The notes beneath the pieces are model-generated. The model saw nothing but the letters and a program-made list of their open reading frames with translations, was not told the DNA's origin and searched no databases. DNA of 64,000 bases from Zygnema cylindricum (Eukaryota > Streptophyta > Zygnematophyceae > Zygnematales > Zygnemataceae). This document shows, one piece after another, positions 47,501 to 57,130 of this stretch. The stretch covers positions 246,081 through 310,080 of the forward strand of contig JBBHKE010000584.1 of assembly GCA_037447655.1 (NCBI GenBank), in the 5' to 3' direction. The position numbers were made by a program, and so were the translations under genes. The stretch's first letter is position 1, and each line of letters opens with the position of its first letter.

Positions 47501-48148
47501 GTCTCTGTGACCTAAATTAGAATTAACGACACTAAAATAGATCTTACCCATATCAAATTATTATGTAGTATATATTTATGTAATCTTACGCATATATTAG
47601 TCTACATAACTAACTATTTTTGGCTACTAAATAACGCAAAAAACTTGATCCAATTAAAGGATGCGATTTCAACTTCTTGCAGTAAGGCTTGCAGCCACCT
47701 ATGAAAAAGTACGATTGACTATTTTTCCTGAACCCTATCCAAAAAAAAAAAATCAAAAAAAATAGTAATGTTACTCTAGAAAATAATGCCATACTTGAAG
47801 AGAGGTAGTAAATGAAATTGAATATACATTTACAATGAGTGGAAAAAGGCCGTAGGACCAAATGCTGACTTCATCTCTCCCTCTCTCTCCTTTTTGCTCG
47901 TTCATTAGTTAACCTAAATTGTTGCACTTCCAGCGCTTCATCTAGCACAAAACCCTAAAATTTCGAAAATTGCCAAACAAAGATGATAAAAAGAGCTGTA
48001 TTTACTTTCTATTCTTTTCTGCAAAATGATAAGTGCCAGCAAAGTTAATCGGCAGTGATAGAAAAGTGAACAAATTATCATGCAGGAAAGTGAAAAAAAC
48101 GCAATCCACAAAGACATTTAGAATTCATACCTTAAAGAGCCGCGCCAT
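42924..48148 (-). CDS. CBP20: Nuclear cap-binding protein subunit 2 (CBP20), 8 exons, about 245 aa
   Basis: Exons on the minus strand: 48148-48131, 47154-46931, 46558-46420, 46000-45967, 45220-45089, 43779-43741, 43319-43231 and 42986-42924. All phases agree. Known role: with CBP80 it binds the m7G cap of nuclear transcripts and acts in splicing, miRNA processing and export. Seen: N-terminus [14 protein letters not shown] with Tyr14 and VYIGNLSF (RNP2) with Tyr37, matching the two cap-stacking tyrosines of human CBP20; [19 protein letters not shown] (RNP1, residues 74-80); [44 protein letters not shown]. The plant-type basic tail includes GRKRGREE and ends [15 protein letters not shown]. Exon 4/5 is joined by an AT-AC intron; all others are GT-AG. 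Length is close to plant CBP20 (about 250-260 aa). Exons 6 and 7 are less conserved and their boundaries less sure. Introns hold several MITEs and purine/pyrimidine tracts; the coding sequence looks intact. Confidence 0.92.
44178..44406 (-). mobile_element. hAT-type MITE, CGATATATCG family, copy 3 (229 bp) in CBP20 intron 5
   Basis: Starts TAGTGTTGGGTATCG and ends CGATACCCAACACTA. The 8-bp target duplication is CTCCTTCC (44170-44177) and CTCCTTAC (44407-44414), one mismatch. Its left end equals the reverse complement of the right end of copy 2, so it lies inverted to copy 2 with most of the interior deleted. Confidence 0.9.
44458..44925 (+). repeat. Pyrimidine then purine microsatellites in CBP20 intron 5
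   Basis: (CCCT)n/(CT)n from 44461 to about 44550, then a GA-rich, GGGAGA-type tract from about 44625 to 44920. The two arms are roughly complementary and could fold back on each other in RNA. Open frames here are repeat artefacts. Confidence 0.85.
45221..45966 (-). other. U12-type AT-AC intron of CBP20 (intron 4)
   Basis: The minus strand reads ...TTTGATCCTG|ATATCCTTTC at the donor and TTCCTTAACGTTATTTAAGTAC|GTCGTGG at the acceptor (the branch-site part is TTCCTTAAC, plus-strand 45234-45242). The donor matches the minor-spliceosome consensus ATATCCTTT exactly and the branch site matches TTCCTTAAC exactly, with the branch A 14 nt from the intron end. No GT donor near the exon end would restore the frame, while this junction gives FDPG-RGGYGKG, the expected CBP20 sequence. 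From memory, the Arabidopsis CBP20 gene also has a U12 intron. Confidence 0.93.
45707..45908 (+). mobile_element. CACCGCG-type MITE inside the CBP20 U12 intron
   Basis: Inverted ends TACTGCCCATCGCTATTAG and, reading from the right, CACTGCCAATCGCTATTAG. The left side is preceded by TA and the right is followed by TG (a decayed TA). If the U12 intron were not removed, reading would run from exon 4 into this MITE and stop at a TAG within its terminal repeat. A second, more decayed relative starts at about 45506 (ACTGCCCATTGCTGTTAG). Confidence 0.75.
47363..47545 (+). mobile_element. CACCGCG-type MITE in CBP20 intron 1
   Basis: The left end CACCGTGAATAGCTATTAG fits the family terminus. The inner part (CCAGTTTTTTTTCTG and GAACATAAAATAGCGTT) is the reverse complement of the copy at 10040-10126. 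The right end is diverged (about ATTAACGACACTAAAATAG). Confidence 0.6.
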
Positions 48149-49815
48149 GGCTGCCTCCCTCAATTAGCACGTGGCGAACACCTACACGTGTCAACTTCCC
48201 GGAGTCACTCGTTACACGTGGCGGGTTGCAGTTTCGAAGTACAATGTTCTCTTGCTGAACGAAACGTTCGTACGGCCAATCAAACTCGTACGGTAGAATC
48301 TAAAGCACGTGAATCGCGCTACAGTACGGTAGAAGTCCGTTTCGTACGGATTGCATCTACTAACCGGCAAATAAAGTAATGAACTGGACCGTAAACCCGA
48401 AAAAAAGCGCAGGTACGGTAAATGCATTTCAGTTTTCTTGTACGGTACATTAACTACATGGTTATGACTTATGATATGGAGAGAAGATGGAGAGATGCGG
48501 CGTATACATCCAATTGAAACATGGCCCATTCACCAATGAAATTTCAAATTTCTAAGTGCGGCATTGCTCATAGACAAGACTACTGTACCAATGTGCTACT
48601 TCGAATTTTCGAAAGCTCAGCTGGTACTCGCTGATTCGCCGATTGCCAACCAAATAAAATAAAATCGGCGCGAAGTACTTAAATTCAAACCAGAATCTGT
48701 ACGGCATGCGTATTGTCACAACGTTGACACAGGTGAATATCTCATCAAGTTGGGCTAAAAAGCAAAGGGCAAAATATGAAAATACCCTTCACCTGTTGAA
48801 TATGACTTGCATGTGCGACGACCGTCGATTTGTAATCTGACGTCCTTCCTTCTTCAAAAAGCAGTCACAGTCTTCCTTTCATGTTATTTAACGCACCCGT
48901 ACACGTGGCAGTCAATTTTTGCAACATTGCGGGTCAATAATAGTGTTCACATGTGATTTCCAAATCGAGTCTCGAATCTCCTTTGCCGAACCATCACGGC
49001 CAGCCAGGCTCGTTGGCCCCTCTGTTTCCGAACTTCCTCCCTGTTAGAGGTTTTTTACCAGCTTCGACTCATGCCATTTCCGGACCTTACGGGCACATTG
49101 CGAGCCTTGAATCGCTCGACCTTTGAGCTGCTCTGATTACCATACCGATCTTCCGAATCTGCCGTACGTGATGTTTGGCACCTGCCAAGGTGTCCACTGG
49201 CGGCCAAAACGTTACACGTTTGCCACAGTCACCCCTTGTATCTTCTTACATTTTAATTCATTTCACTTCACCCTCACTTCCTAATCAATTTCTTCTCCAT
49301 ATTGCTGCCTCCATTGCCATTGTTCTTGCTCTCCTTACAGTTGTTGCCCCTCTTCAGGTTTTCATACAGTAGATATTTTTTCTCTTCTGAATTTCTATTC
49401 TAGTAAATTGTGTAGCAACGCTGCTGTTGTTCAAGGAGATCTCTGTCGAGATTTGATTCTGCTCTGGTTTTTCAGCTCCTGGAGAGGAAGTAATTATTCA
49501 CTGCGTGCTGCAATAATAGTTCATCCTGTGTATTAAAGCAACAGGTTTACTGATATTTGAGACGTGGGGAAGTTAGCTTATCGGTAAGGAGCAACTCTTA
49601 GAAACGTAAATTTACAGGCAATGAAATGATTTATCCTCCCAGCTGGTTCATTTTCACCTTTAGCCGATTTTGATACCTCTGTTGACTGCAGTAAAGTGAA
49701 AAGGGAGAGTAAACGGCACTTCCTACATTCATACACAAGACTCAAGATTGCATCTGAATTGTGGGATTTGGTTGATTTTCTTGCTGTGCAGAATGCTCTT
49801 TGCATAATATTGATT
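48149..49815. promoter_or_regulatory. Shared 5' region between divergent CBP20 and the unrecognised plus-strand gene
   Basis: About 1.7 kb between head-to-head start codons, less AT-rich than its surroundings and full of GTACGG/CGTAC words. Several CACGTG boxes lie on the CBP20 side, listed separately. Small open frames (for example 48188-48529) show no recognisable domain. Confidence 0.5.
48168..48311. promoter_or_regulatory. Cluster of CACGTG (G-box/ABRE-like) sites just upstream of CBP20
   Basis: CACGTG occurs at 48168-48173, 48185-48190, 48215-48220 and 48306-48311, with a further one at 48902-48907. The first three read CACGTGGC, CACGTGTC and CACGTGGC, the core preferred by bZIP factors of the ABF/AREB class. 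They lie 20-165 bp from the CBP20 start codon. Function is inferred from the motifs only. Confidence 0.6.
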
Positions 49816-52800
49816 ATGTTGGCAAGCGAGATGTCTCCGGTTGGAACTGACTTTTTCGATGGACCTCGGCAGGTTAGTCTTTAAACTGCCAAGACTGTTA
49901 TTCAAGCAGCAGACTATTTGCCTTTTTTCCTGATTTTCGTCGTCTTTCATAGTGAACAGTTTTGCTGTCTGTTTCTGCCTGAAAGGCGTGCTGGGATGTT
50001 CATTGGAGGAATGAGGATTGGTTTACAAGCTAGGAATAGAAGGGGGATTAATTATTTCACTATGTTTTTTGCAGTTTGTCAAGCGAAGGACGACAGTGAG
50101 AAGACCAACATCTTCTCCAGTGTTCAACTCACCTCTTCTATCGTCTTCTAACAGTGGAGATCCCGTAGAAAGTGTCAGCAAACGAAAAGTTTCTGTTATT
50201 GAGGCTACCAAATCATGTGCAGCAGAAATTACTGTCGTCTCTAGTAGCAAACGGTATGTGCCTATTTGGAGCCATTAATTACAGTATGAAGAAAAATCTC
50301 CCTATTGTCGGTATGACGTTCAGAAGTCCAACACTTGTTATGGCGATGGCAGTTACAGAAACGGTTGTTCTCAGATTAAAAAATTTAAGCTCTTGCAACA
50401 TTCAACTCCTTTCTTGTGATGGCAGTTTCAGAATACGTTTGTAATCAGTCGCTAGAAAAGCTAATGTTTAATGTCGTTTAAGCCCTTGCATCACGCACTT
50501 TTTTTCTTGTTCTAAATCTGTGTCTTGTCTTTTGTTTTCCAGACGGAGGAGTCCCGTCTGGGCTAATGCGGAGACTAGAAGGGGCTGGCTTACTGTGGAT
50601 ACAGTTATGAGTCACAGACAAGCTCCAATTTCAGTTCAGGAAACTGTTTCAGCGAACAGAGATGCCGAATGGTCAGGAGTAAATGCTGTTCATCTAGGAA
50701 CGAGACAGGATTTAAATGAAGATTGCATAATTCTAGAAGAAGAGTGTAAAGTGAGAGATGGGAGTGTTCTTACTTATTCATGTCAAGCAAACAACTTCGA
50801 AGATAAAGATCTGATTGAGGATTGTGCACCAGAATTACACTGGGGTCTCAGAGGACAAAGAGCCCACCGGAATCAAGTTGGGAAGGGTGCACAAATTTCA
50901 AAGAGAGTCATACCAGTTTCTGCAAAGAATATTCTTAACTGCTCCTACACTGATTCTCCAAGACCTTGCACCCCTTCGATTGATGAAGAGATCTGTCTTA
51001 GCAGGTAATGGTCATAACTTCTTGTATTTACACATTTTGAGTATTCCAGTCATTAGTACCTAGAAAGTGTACTGTGCATCTGGATATTCACTACACCTAT
51101 ATCTAAGATTTTTAACGTGTTTTGGATATAACTGATTGGTTTAGCCCTTCTGGTGTAGCGTTCAAAGGCGCCGCTGAGCGCTTTTTCCTTTTTGGCTGTT
51201 AATAATATTCTAACATTCAATTAGTTTTCTTTCTGTTGGATTCAGGATGCAGGAAGAAAGTACAAGTGGAACGTCTGGTAATTTTGATTCAGATGCTTGT
51301 GGTGATCAAGATTTGCTAAAGAAGCCTGGTTCTCATGGCAGCCACAGTCAGCTATCTTATAACCTTTCACGGGATTTGCGAAGATCAACAGGTTCCGAGA
51401 AGCTGACTGAATTGAGGGGTCTGAATATTCAGCTCGGATGGCATGAGATGATGGACGATTTTAAGATGTGTGGAGGGAGACTGCGCCAGAAGCCTAAGCT
51501 TATCCGACCAAAGAGAGTACAAAGGGGTGTGCAGGTGGGCCAAACACTCAACTTATGTGGACAAGGATTCCCCCAGATTTTGTCGTATTGCTGAATTAAA
51601 TTATCTGGACTGTCCTGAAACTTCGGTGGATAACAATTGAGTATCTACAGCGTTTACTGTGACAATGAAAGGCTGTTGTTAGAAGCTACCAGGGTTTAAA
51701 AAGCCACCTTATCATTCTCAGGCTTGTCTCTGGCATAGGCAGAAAATCCAAAATTTGTAGGCAACTGCACTGTCACCAGCCAGTAGCTCAAAGATCCTGT
51801 TGTAGTTGAACACAGTTGAATACCAAATGGCATGGACGCCTTTGGAATTTTTCATGATAGCTGAAATCATTATAGAGTCTCTGCTGGCTTTCCCATTTCT
51901 ACTGGATAGGGTGCTGGCAAATATTTGCTCATCCATCGACTCACTGCTGCAGGTGAAGACCAAGCTGTATGTGGGCTTCGGACTGAAGAGATTGAGAATC
52001 ATCACGATTTGTTTGAATCGTCCCTCCCGACTGTGCTTATCCCGCACCATGTGGGTGTTCGGGCATTCCAGAGTTCTTGCTAGTCTTATTCGTTATTCTA
52101 GGATATCAGCTGCATGTAGTGGCAAGTGTAGATGAGAACTATGCGAAAGGTTTAATGATGTCCAAGACTTGAGTTTGAAACCTGAAATAGGCAGGTCATT
52201 GAAGCTGGTATTTAGAGAACTTTTTATGTGGTAGATGAAAGTGGTTGATGCCATATTGTCAATGTGTCTATGTGACAACAAAGACAAATGCAATCTGCAG
52301 CATAGAATCTGCAGGAAAGAGACGCTACTTAGAAAAGGTCATTGGCAATGGGGGATTGCCGTTTTCAGTTGAACAGCTTCCTTTTCGTGTGAAGAGGCCT
52401 CGCGCTTTGCTAATCTTTCTTCATTAATGCCAGATGCTGTTAGTCTCCAACTTTGGATTGGGATTCTTGGGTCCATTTCCTGAACCTTAGCACCGACTTC
52501 TCTTTTGCTGTTTCTTGCAGATGATGTCCCTGTGTTTGTCATTGGCTAATCGGAAGCTGACAGCAGATTCTCTCTTCCAAGACTATGAACCGCAGGTCCC
52601 GAAGACATCAGTCCAGGTGAATAATAAGACTTGTTTCATTGACGTAAAGTATTCCGTTTTGTTCAGTTTCAGGTGAATAATAAGACTTGTTTCATTGACG
52701 TAAAGTATTCCGTTTTGTTCAGTTTCTGCTATTTATTAGCGTATATTAGTCAAACATGCATTTTTTCATTGGCTGCTTAATGCAAATCCTTTCGGATTAG

Positions 52801-53024
52801 CAGCAGTCAGTATCAAACATGCTGGTTACAGTTTCCAGACTATCTTTGTGATGGTACTGGAAGGTTTTTTCCCTTTTCTTTGCTGTCTGAGGTATGCCGC
52901 AGTCATCTGTCATCTGGTCCATTTAGTCATTCTGATGACTGACATGCTTTTTTTACTTGAAATGCAGAAAGTGAACGGCTTGAGAGGGCTCACAGACTCT
53001 GATGACAGTGATGAGGAGATGTAA
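49816..53024 (+). CDS. Unrecognised basic, probably nuclear protein (6 exons, about 379 aa)
   Basis: Exons 49816-49872, 50075-50253, 50543-51004, 51246-51534, 52521-52616 and 52968-53024 (TAA). All junctions are GT-AG with matching phases (0, 2, 2, 0, 0). The start is the first of two in-frame ATGs (the second is at 49831); upstream coding exons cannot be excluded. The protein begins MLASEMSPVGTDFFDG, then has a basic Ser-rich stretch (VKRRTTVRRPTSSPVF, SKRKVSV, SSSKRRRSPVW) with likely nuclear-localisation signals. A more acidic middle follows, then RLRQKPKLIRPKRVQRG, and an acidic end, DSDDSDEEM. I see no known domain, membrane segment or signal peptide. It is divergent from CBP20. A 56-bp tandem duplication copies the exon 5 donor. 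Function unknown. Confidence 0.6.
52615..52726 (+). repeat. Perfect 56-bp tandem duplication including the exon 5 splice donor
   Basis: Units 52615-52670 and 52671-52726 are identical by eye. Each begins AGGTGAATAATAAGACTTG, so CAG|GTGAAT occurs at both 52616/52617 and 52672/52673. Use of the second donor would add 56 nt, shift the frame and bring a stop in the next exon. Confidence 0.93.
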
Positions 53025-54710
53025 ATAACGGTGTGGTAAATAAGTTGTCACTTTTGACACAGGCAGTCCTTGACTGACCTTCCAATGCCTGCTGTTTTGC
53101 GGACCTTCAATTTGGAGAGAGAGAGATGTATTTGCCACATCAGTTGGGCTAGAGTTTTTTCTTTTTAATGTTTCTTATTTTCTAGTTGAAATTCACTTTA
53201 GTGAGCAAAACTCAGGACTCTCTCCTTCAAGAGCTCAACTTTGGGCCTGCACTTACCATAGACTAATCCCCAAAATAAATAGGGGCTGCAACTTGGCCAC
53301 CTGGTTTTTTTGTAGTTTTCTAGTTTGGCAGATAGAATAGCGATGTTGGTGTACAGTTTTTGTATCAAGGAGGATAGATTGGTGAGGGAAAGGCAGATAA
53401 GTTTTTTTATCTCTCAACAAATTTGTTATCTTTGGCCTTAACATTTTTTTTCAATTTACATGTTATTGTGGTTTTCAAGGTAACAGTTTCTTGTCAATGT
53501 TTACTCGATGCACTGTTGACTTGTTATTCCCTTCACTCATGGCCCGGCAGTCATTTGTGGAGCTGTTGATTTAATAATGCCTGTGATAATCTTTTTAATT
53601 TTCAGTTTATGATGGATTTATTTTTTCATTATGTCTGTAGTACAGGTTAAAGATTGTGGCTTTGCCGGATCTTTTATGACAGAATACTTAAGGTGAAGCA
53701 GAACCAGTGTGTAAGTTAAAAGTTGCTGTATGTTTCTTTGAATGCTTGTATGGGAACTGAATGTAGACTGTTTTTCTTTTTAGCTGCTCTGCTCTGTCCG
53801 GAAAGTGCTCTGCAGCCAAGCTGGATTCTTATCACGAAATAGGTTTCCTTATAAACACTTTTTTATTTCAATTGGAGTTGCAGCACTATGCTGCTTTTCT
53901 CTAAGGGTCACTCAATGTAGTGCAGCAGAGTGTAGACTAAAACTACATAAGAGCTTTCAAAATTGTTCTTTTTTGAGATGTAAAATGTCGAGTGAGTCGG
54001 CTGAGGACTTGAGCCGTCTAGGTTTTTGGCAAAAGGTGAAAAAGTAACTCGATTAACAATGGCGAATCTGGACAGTCGTTCGAATTTGATATGAATATAT
54101 TCGGTTTCAACAGAAAATCTCTATACACGTGCCAATCTGTGTCGACACGTCTGAAAGTACGAAAATCAAAGAAACTTGTGCAACGTATTCTCTTCCCTCT
54201 CGTTGTGTAGACTAAAGTAATAAACTGTAGTCATTAATCTACCGGTTATTTTTGTTCGGCACTTCGGCGTTTGGAACTTTACCGTACGCTCAACCGTACG
54301 TAATGTACAATATTATATACGCGGATTGAAAAGTATCTTTGTAATTTCTCTCGTCGACTCTCTTTGCACGCCCAGAAACTTGCGTTCAGAAGCTACAGTT
54401 CTGAACAATTGTCTCCTACCGTTAAAGTAGCTCGGTTTAACTGTATCGTACGGCATAAACTGACTGATTGTTTGTTTGAAATACCGTCTTGAAACGGTCT
54501 CATTTTATTTTAGGGATTTGATAACCTTTTGCGCCATTTTGGTGGGGCGCAAAGTGCGTACGTCAGCATATTCTTAAAAGTAAACCTGCGGATTTGACGG
54601 CCAGTCCGTTGACTATCCTTGACCTAACCTTGACGGATGGAAAAGAATGATCGGCCGTACAGCTGGTAAAGTTTTTGCGGCGTTCGTTAACGAGTCCGGA
54701 CATATATTAC
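53025..54710. other. 3' flank of the unrecognised plus-strand gene
   Basis: No gene supported. An 80-aa open frame at 53805-54047 shows no known features. From about 54100 the sequence becomes rich in CGTAC words, like the transposon-laden region that follows. Confidence 0.5.
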
Positions 54711-56206
54711 TTAGGGTACGTCCCCATGTAATCGGTACTTTGATAAAGTATTTTGGACTGTAGTAAGGATTCTCCGTACTACTTTGAAGAGCGTCCCTAT
54801 GTGCGAAATGAAATCGGAACTTTGACATGTGACGTTTGTAGACGTTGGTACAGCTTGTGACGATTGAGGGCGACTACGAAACTTCCGACGATTAGTGACG
54901 CCAACAAAAACAGCGACAGTGGTAGACGTCTACACCGCGCATCGTTATTAGTGTCAAATTTTAAATAGTGTGGAAGTAAATATACCGTCATTGACGCTAA
55001 TTAAGATTTTATTTTATTTTTTTTAAAAAGGTGTATTCTAATTTCGGCGTTTATGCTAATTTGGGAACAGCAAAAATGGAATATTCGTTGTACGATTATA
55101 TACATTAATATATGTATCCGTACAAAATATTAAAAATCGGACGGCGTCGTGAAATTTAAATATTCGTACATGTAAGACTAATTTACGTGTCAGAACAATC
55201 CCGTTTTTTTAGCGCACGATCCTATGCGTGCGCGTCTGATTTATCTCATTTTTTGTAAAATTTTCACTTGAAAAAGTACATTTATGTACGGTCTGACATA
55301 GACCGTACACCACACTATTTAGATATTATTGTAATTCGTCCTTTACGCTATTTTGTACGGTACATTATTTAACGTCAAGGAAAAATTAAAATCATGTATC
55401 CTATTTGAGGAAAAAAATCAAAATTTTAAGAACCCAAATTAGTGTTGTTGACACTAATAACGATGCGCGGTGTATATTTTTGTGAAATCGTAGATGTTTA
55501 GGGTTTGGTGATATTGTGACGTCATGCTCACCTGTGACAACGTCGACGTCACTGATTCAATAACTTCCTGCCATGGTTTTCCGATTTCGTTTTTTCTACT
55601 TTTCTCGCTCGACTTGCCATTAATAAAAAACCTAAAAATTGTCAAAAATAATATTTTTAAAATATCTTTCATTCTATACCAATATTGTCGTCTCTCATTC
55701 TAAAAAGTGTGAGATGAAAGCGATGGTGTGAGAGGGAGAGAGGAGAGGCGACGATGGCGCAAAATTTTGCAAAGGACCCCCTGAATGAAAGTGGAGGTCT
55801 GAGACCCCTGCATATTTTTTTCCGTACATGCGCGTAACGGGCATGGAGAAAAATAGCGAGGACTCTCGCTCGTCCTAAAATTTTCACACTCTTGTGGCGC
55901 GTGCCTGGGTCATTTTTCATTCGCTGTTTGGGCGGTACTTGAACTAAAATCACCCCCTCGAGGTGATTTTGGATGAAGTTTTTTTTTGGACTGGATTCTC
56001 TTGCTCGGGGGTCGAAAAGGGGAAAACGCCAAAATGCGTTCACATGACGACAAACACGCCGTACATCCAAAGTATGAATTGACGTTCACTTTACTTTGGT
56101 AAAAATGATTTTTTCGTACGGCTAAAGTTTTTTTCAAAGCTCCCTGAATTTTAGGGCAAAAAGACAGAGAAAAGTATGTACTTTAATACATGGGGACGTA
56201 CCCTAA
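54711..56206 (+). mobile_element. Non-autonomous DNA transposon, TTAGGGTACG family, copy 1
   Basis: Terminal inverted repeats TTAGGGTACGTCCCCATGTA at 54711 and its complement ending CCCTAA at 56206. Without the MITE nested at 54933-55472 it is about 0.95 kb. It is related along much of its length to 60636-61845: shared GATTCTCCGTACTACTT, GTAGATGTTTAGGGTTTG, GCCATGGTTT, and a CGAGGTGATTTT hairpin near the right end. No transposase frame is seen. No clear target duplication beyond a possible TA. Confidence 0.8.
54933..55472 (+). mobile_element. CACCGCG-type MITE (540 bp, TA target site), nested
   Basis: Near-perfect terminal inverted repeats CACCGCGCATCGTTATTAG and the complement, with TA on each side (54931-54932, 55473-55474). 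The related copy at 60636-61845 lacks it at the equivalent point, which shows the insertion and a TA duplication, as in Tc1/mariner-like elements. No coding sequence. Confidence 0.88.
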
Positions 56207-56208
56207 GC

Positions 56209-56511
56209 GCGAAGCGTCTGTCTGTTTGCTGTCTGCCTGTATGTCTGCCCGCAAGTCGGTTTTTTATATTTTGCCGGGCAATCGAGTTTTTTCTCCCAAG
56301 CAGTCAATTTTTTTCGGCTGCCGCTTTTTGAAAGCGGTGAGTTTCGCGATTCCTCAGACGTTTTTTATTGGCTTTCAGAGTGCCAGGCAGGCATTTCTGT
56401 ATTTTTCCGAGAAATCATGTTCTTTTATATTGCCGCCGCAGTCGTGAGCTTCGCAATTCTTCCGACGTTTTTGATTGGCTGTGTGGCAGTCAGCTTTTTT
56501 TTGCCGGGCGG
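56209..56511 (+). repeat. Segment with internal diverged duplication
   Basis: GTGAGTTTCGCGATTC...CAGACGTTTTTTATTGGCT at about 56337-56376 recurs as GTGAGCTTCGCAATTC...CGACGTTTTTGATTGGCT at about 56443-56482, and TTGCCGGGC occurs at about 56271 and 56501. No coding evidence. Confidence 0.55.
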
Positions 56512-56513
56512 TA

Positions 56514-57128
56514 CACCGCGAATCGTAATTAGAGTAATGAAAAAATTAGAGTACAAAAACCAAAAAAAACAATTAGAGTAAGGAACGCTAATTTATGTGA
56601 TAGAGCTTTTTCAACTATGAAGTTTACTCTAATTTATTTAAGCATTCTATATTAGGTTATGTCGGCGATAATTTTTGCGTGATAATTATGAACACTAAAT
56701 TACGTAGATGTACAAAATGTGTCTGTCCGTATAGTATTGACGTCATTATGACGCTGGTACTATTTGTCGCATTAAATGTCAGTTAAAGTTCACACTGACG
56801 ACGATGCTGTCAACGGACGAGAGCTATGCGAACGGATTTTTTTCGATGTGATTGATTTTTTTGTTTATTGCGATTTCACGTGCGAGCGCGATTCTATAAA
56901 TCATTATTTGTACCTTTTTATTTATAAAAGTACAATTCTGCACGGTCAGACGTTGTCCGTACTCCACACTATTTAAAAATGACCTATATTATAATTTTTT
57001 ACGCTAATTAAACCTCACCTAAATTAGAATCTTGAAAAAATTAGAATCGATTACTCTATTTGATGTGATTGACCCGAAATTTTGAGCGACCGAATTAGAG
57101 TAATTTACTCTAATTACGATTCGCGGTG
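56514..57128 (+). mobile_element. CACCGCG-type MITE (615 bp, TA target site)
   Basis: Inverted ends CACCGCGAATCGTAATTAG and complement, flanked by TA at 56512-56513 and 57129-57130. The interior is rich in TTAGAGTAA/TTACTCTAA words and is distantly related to the element at 54933-55472, for example a GTCCGTACTCCACACTATTT-like block near the right end of each. Non-coding. Confidence 0.85.
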
Positions 57129-57130
57129 TA

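Noticed and set aside
49918-50151. Overlapping frames in intron 1 of the gene at 49816-53024
   Set aside because: They cross the acceptor at 50075 in other frames. The exon 2 frame that joins exons 1 and 3 is preferred.
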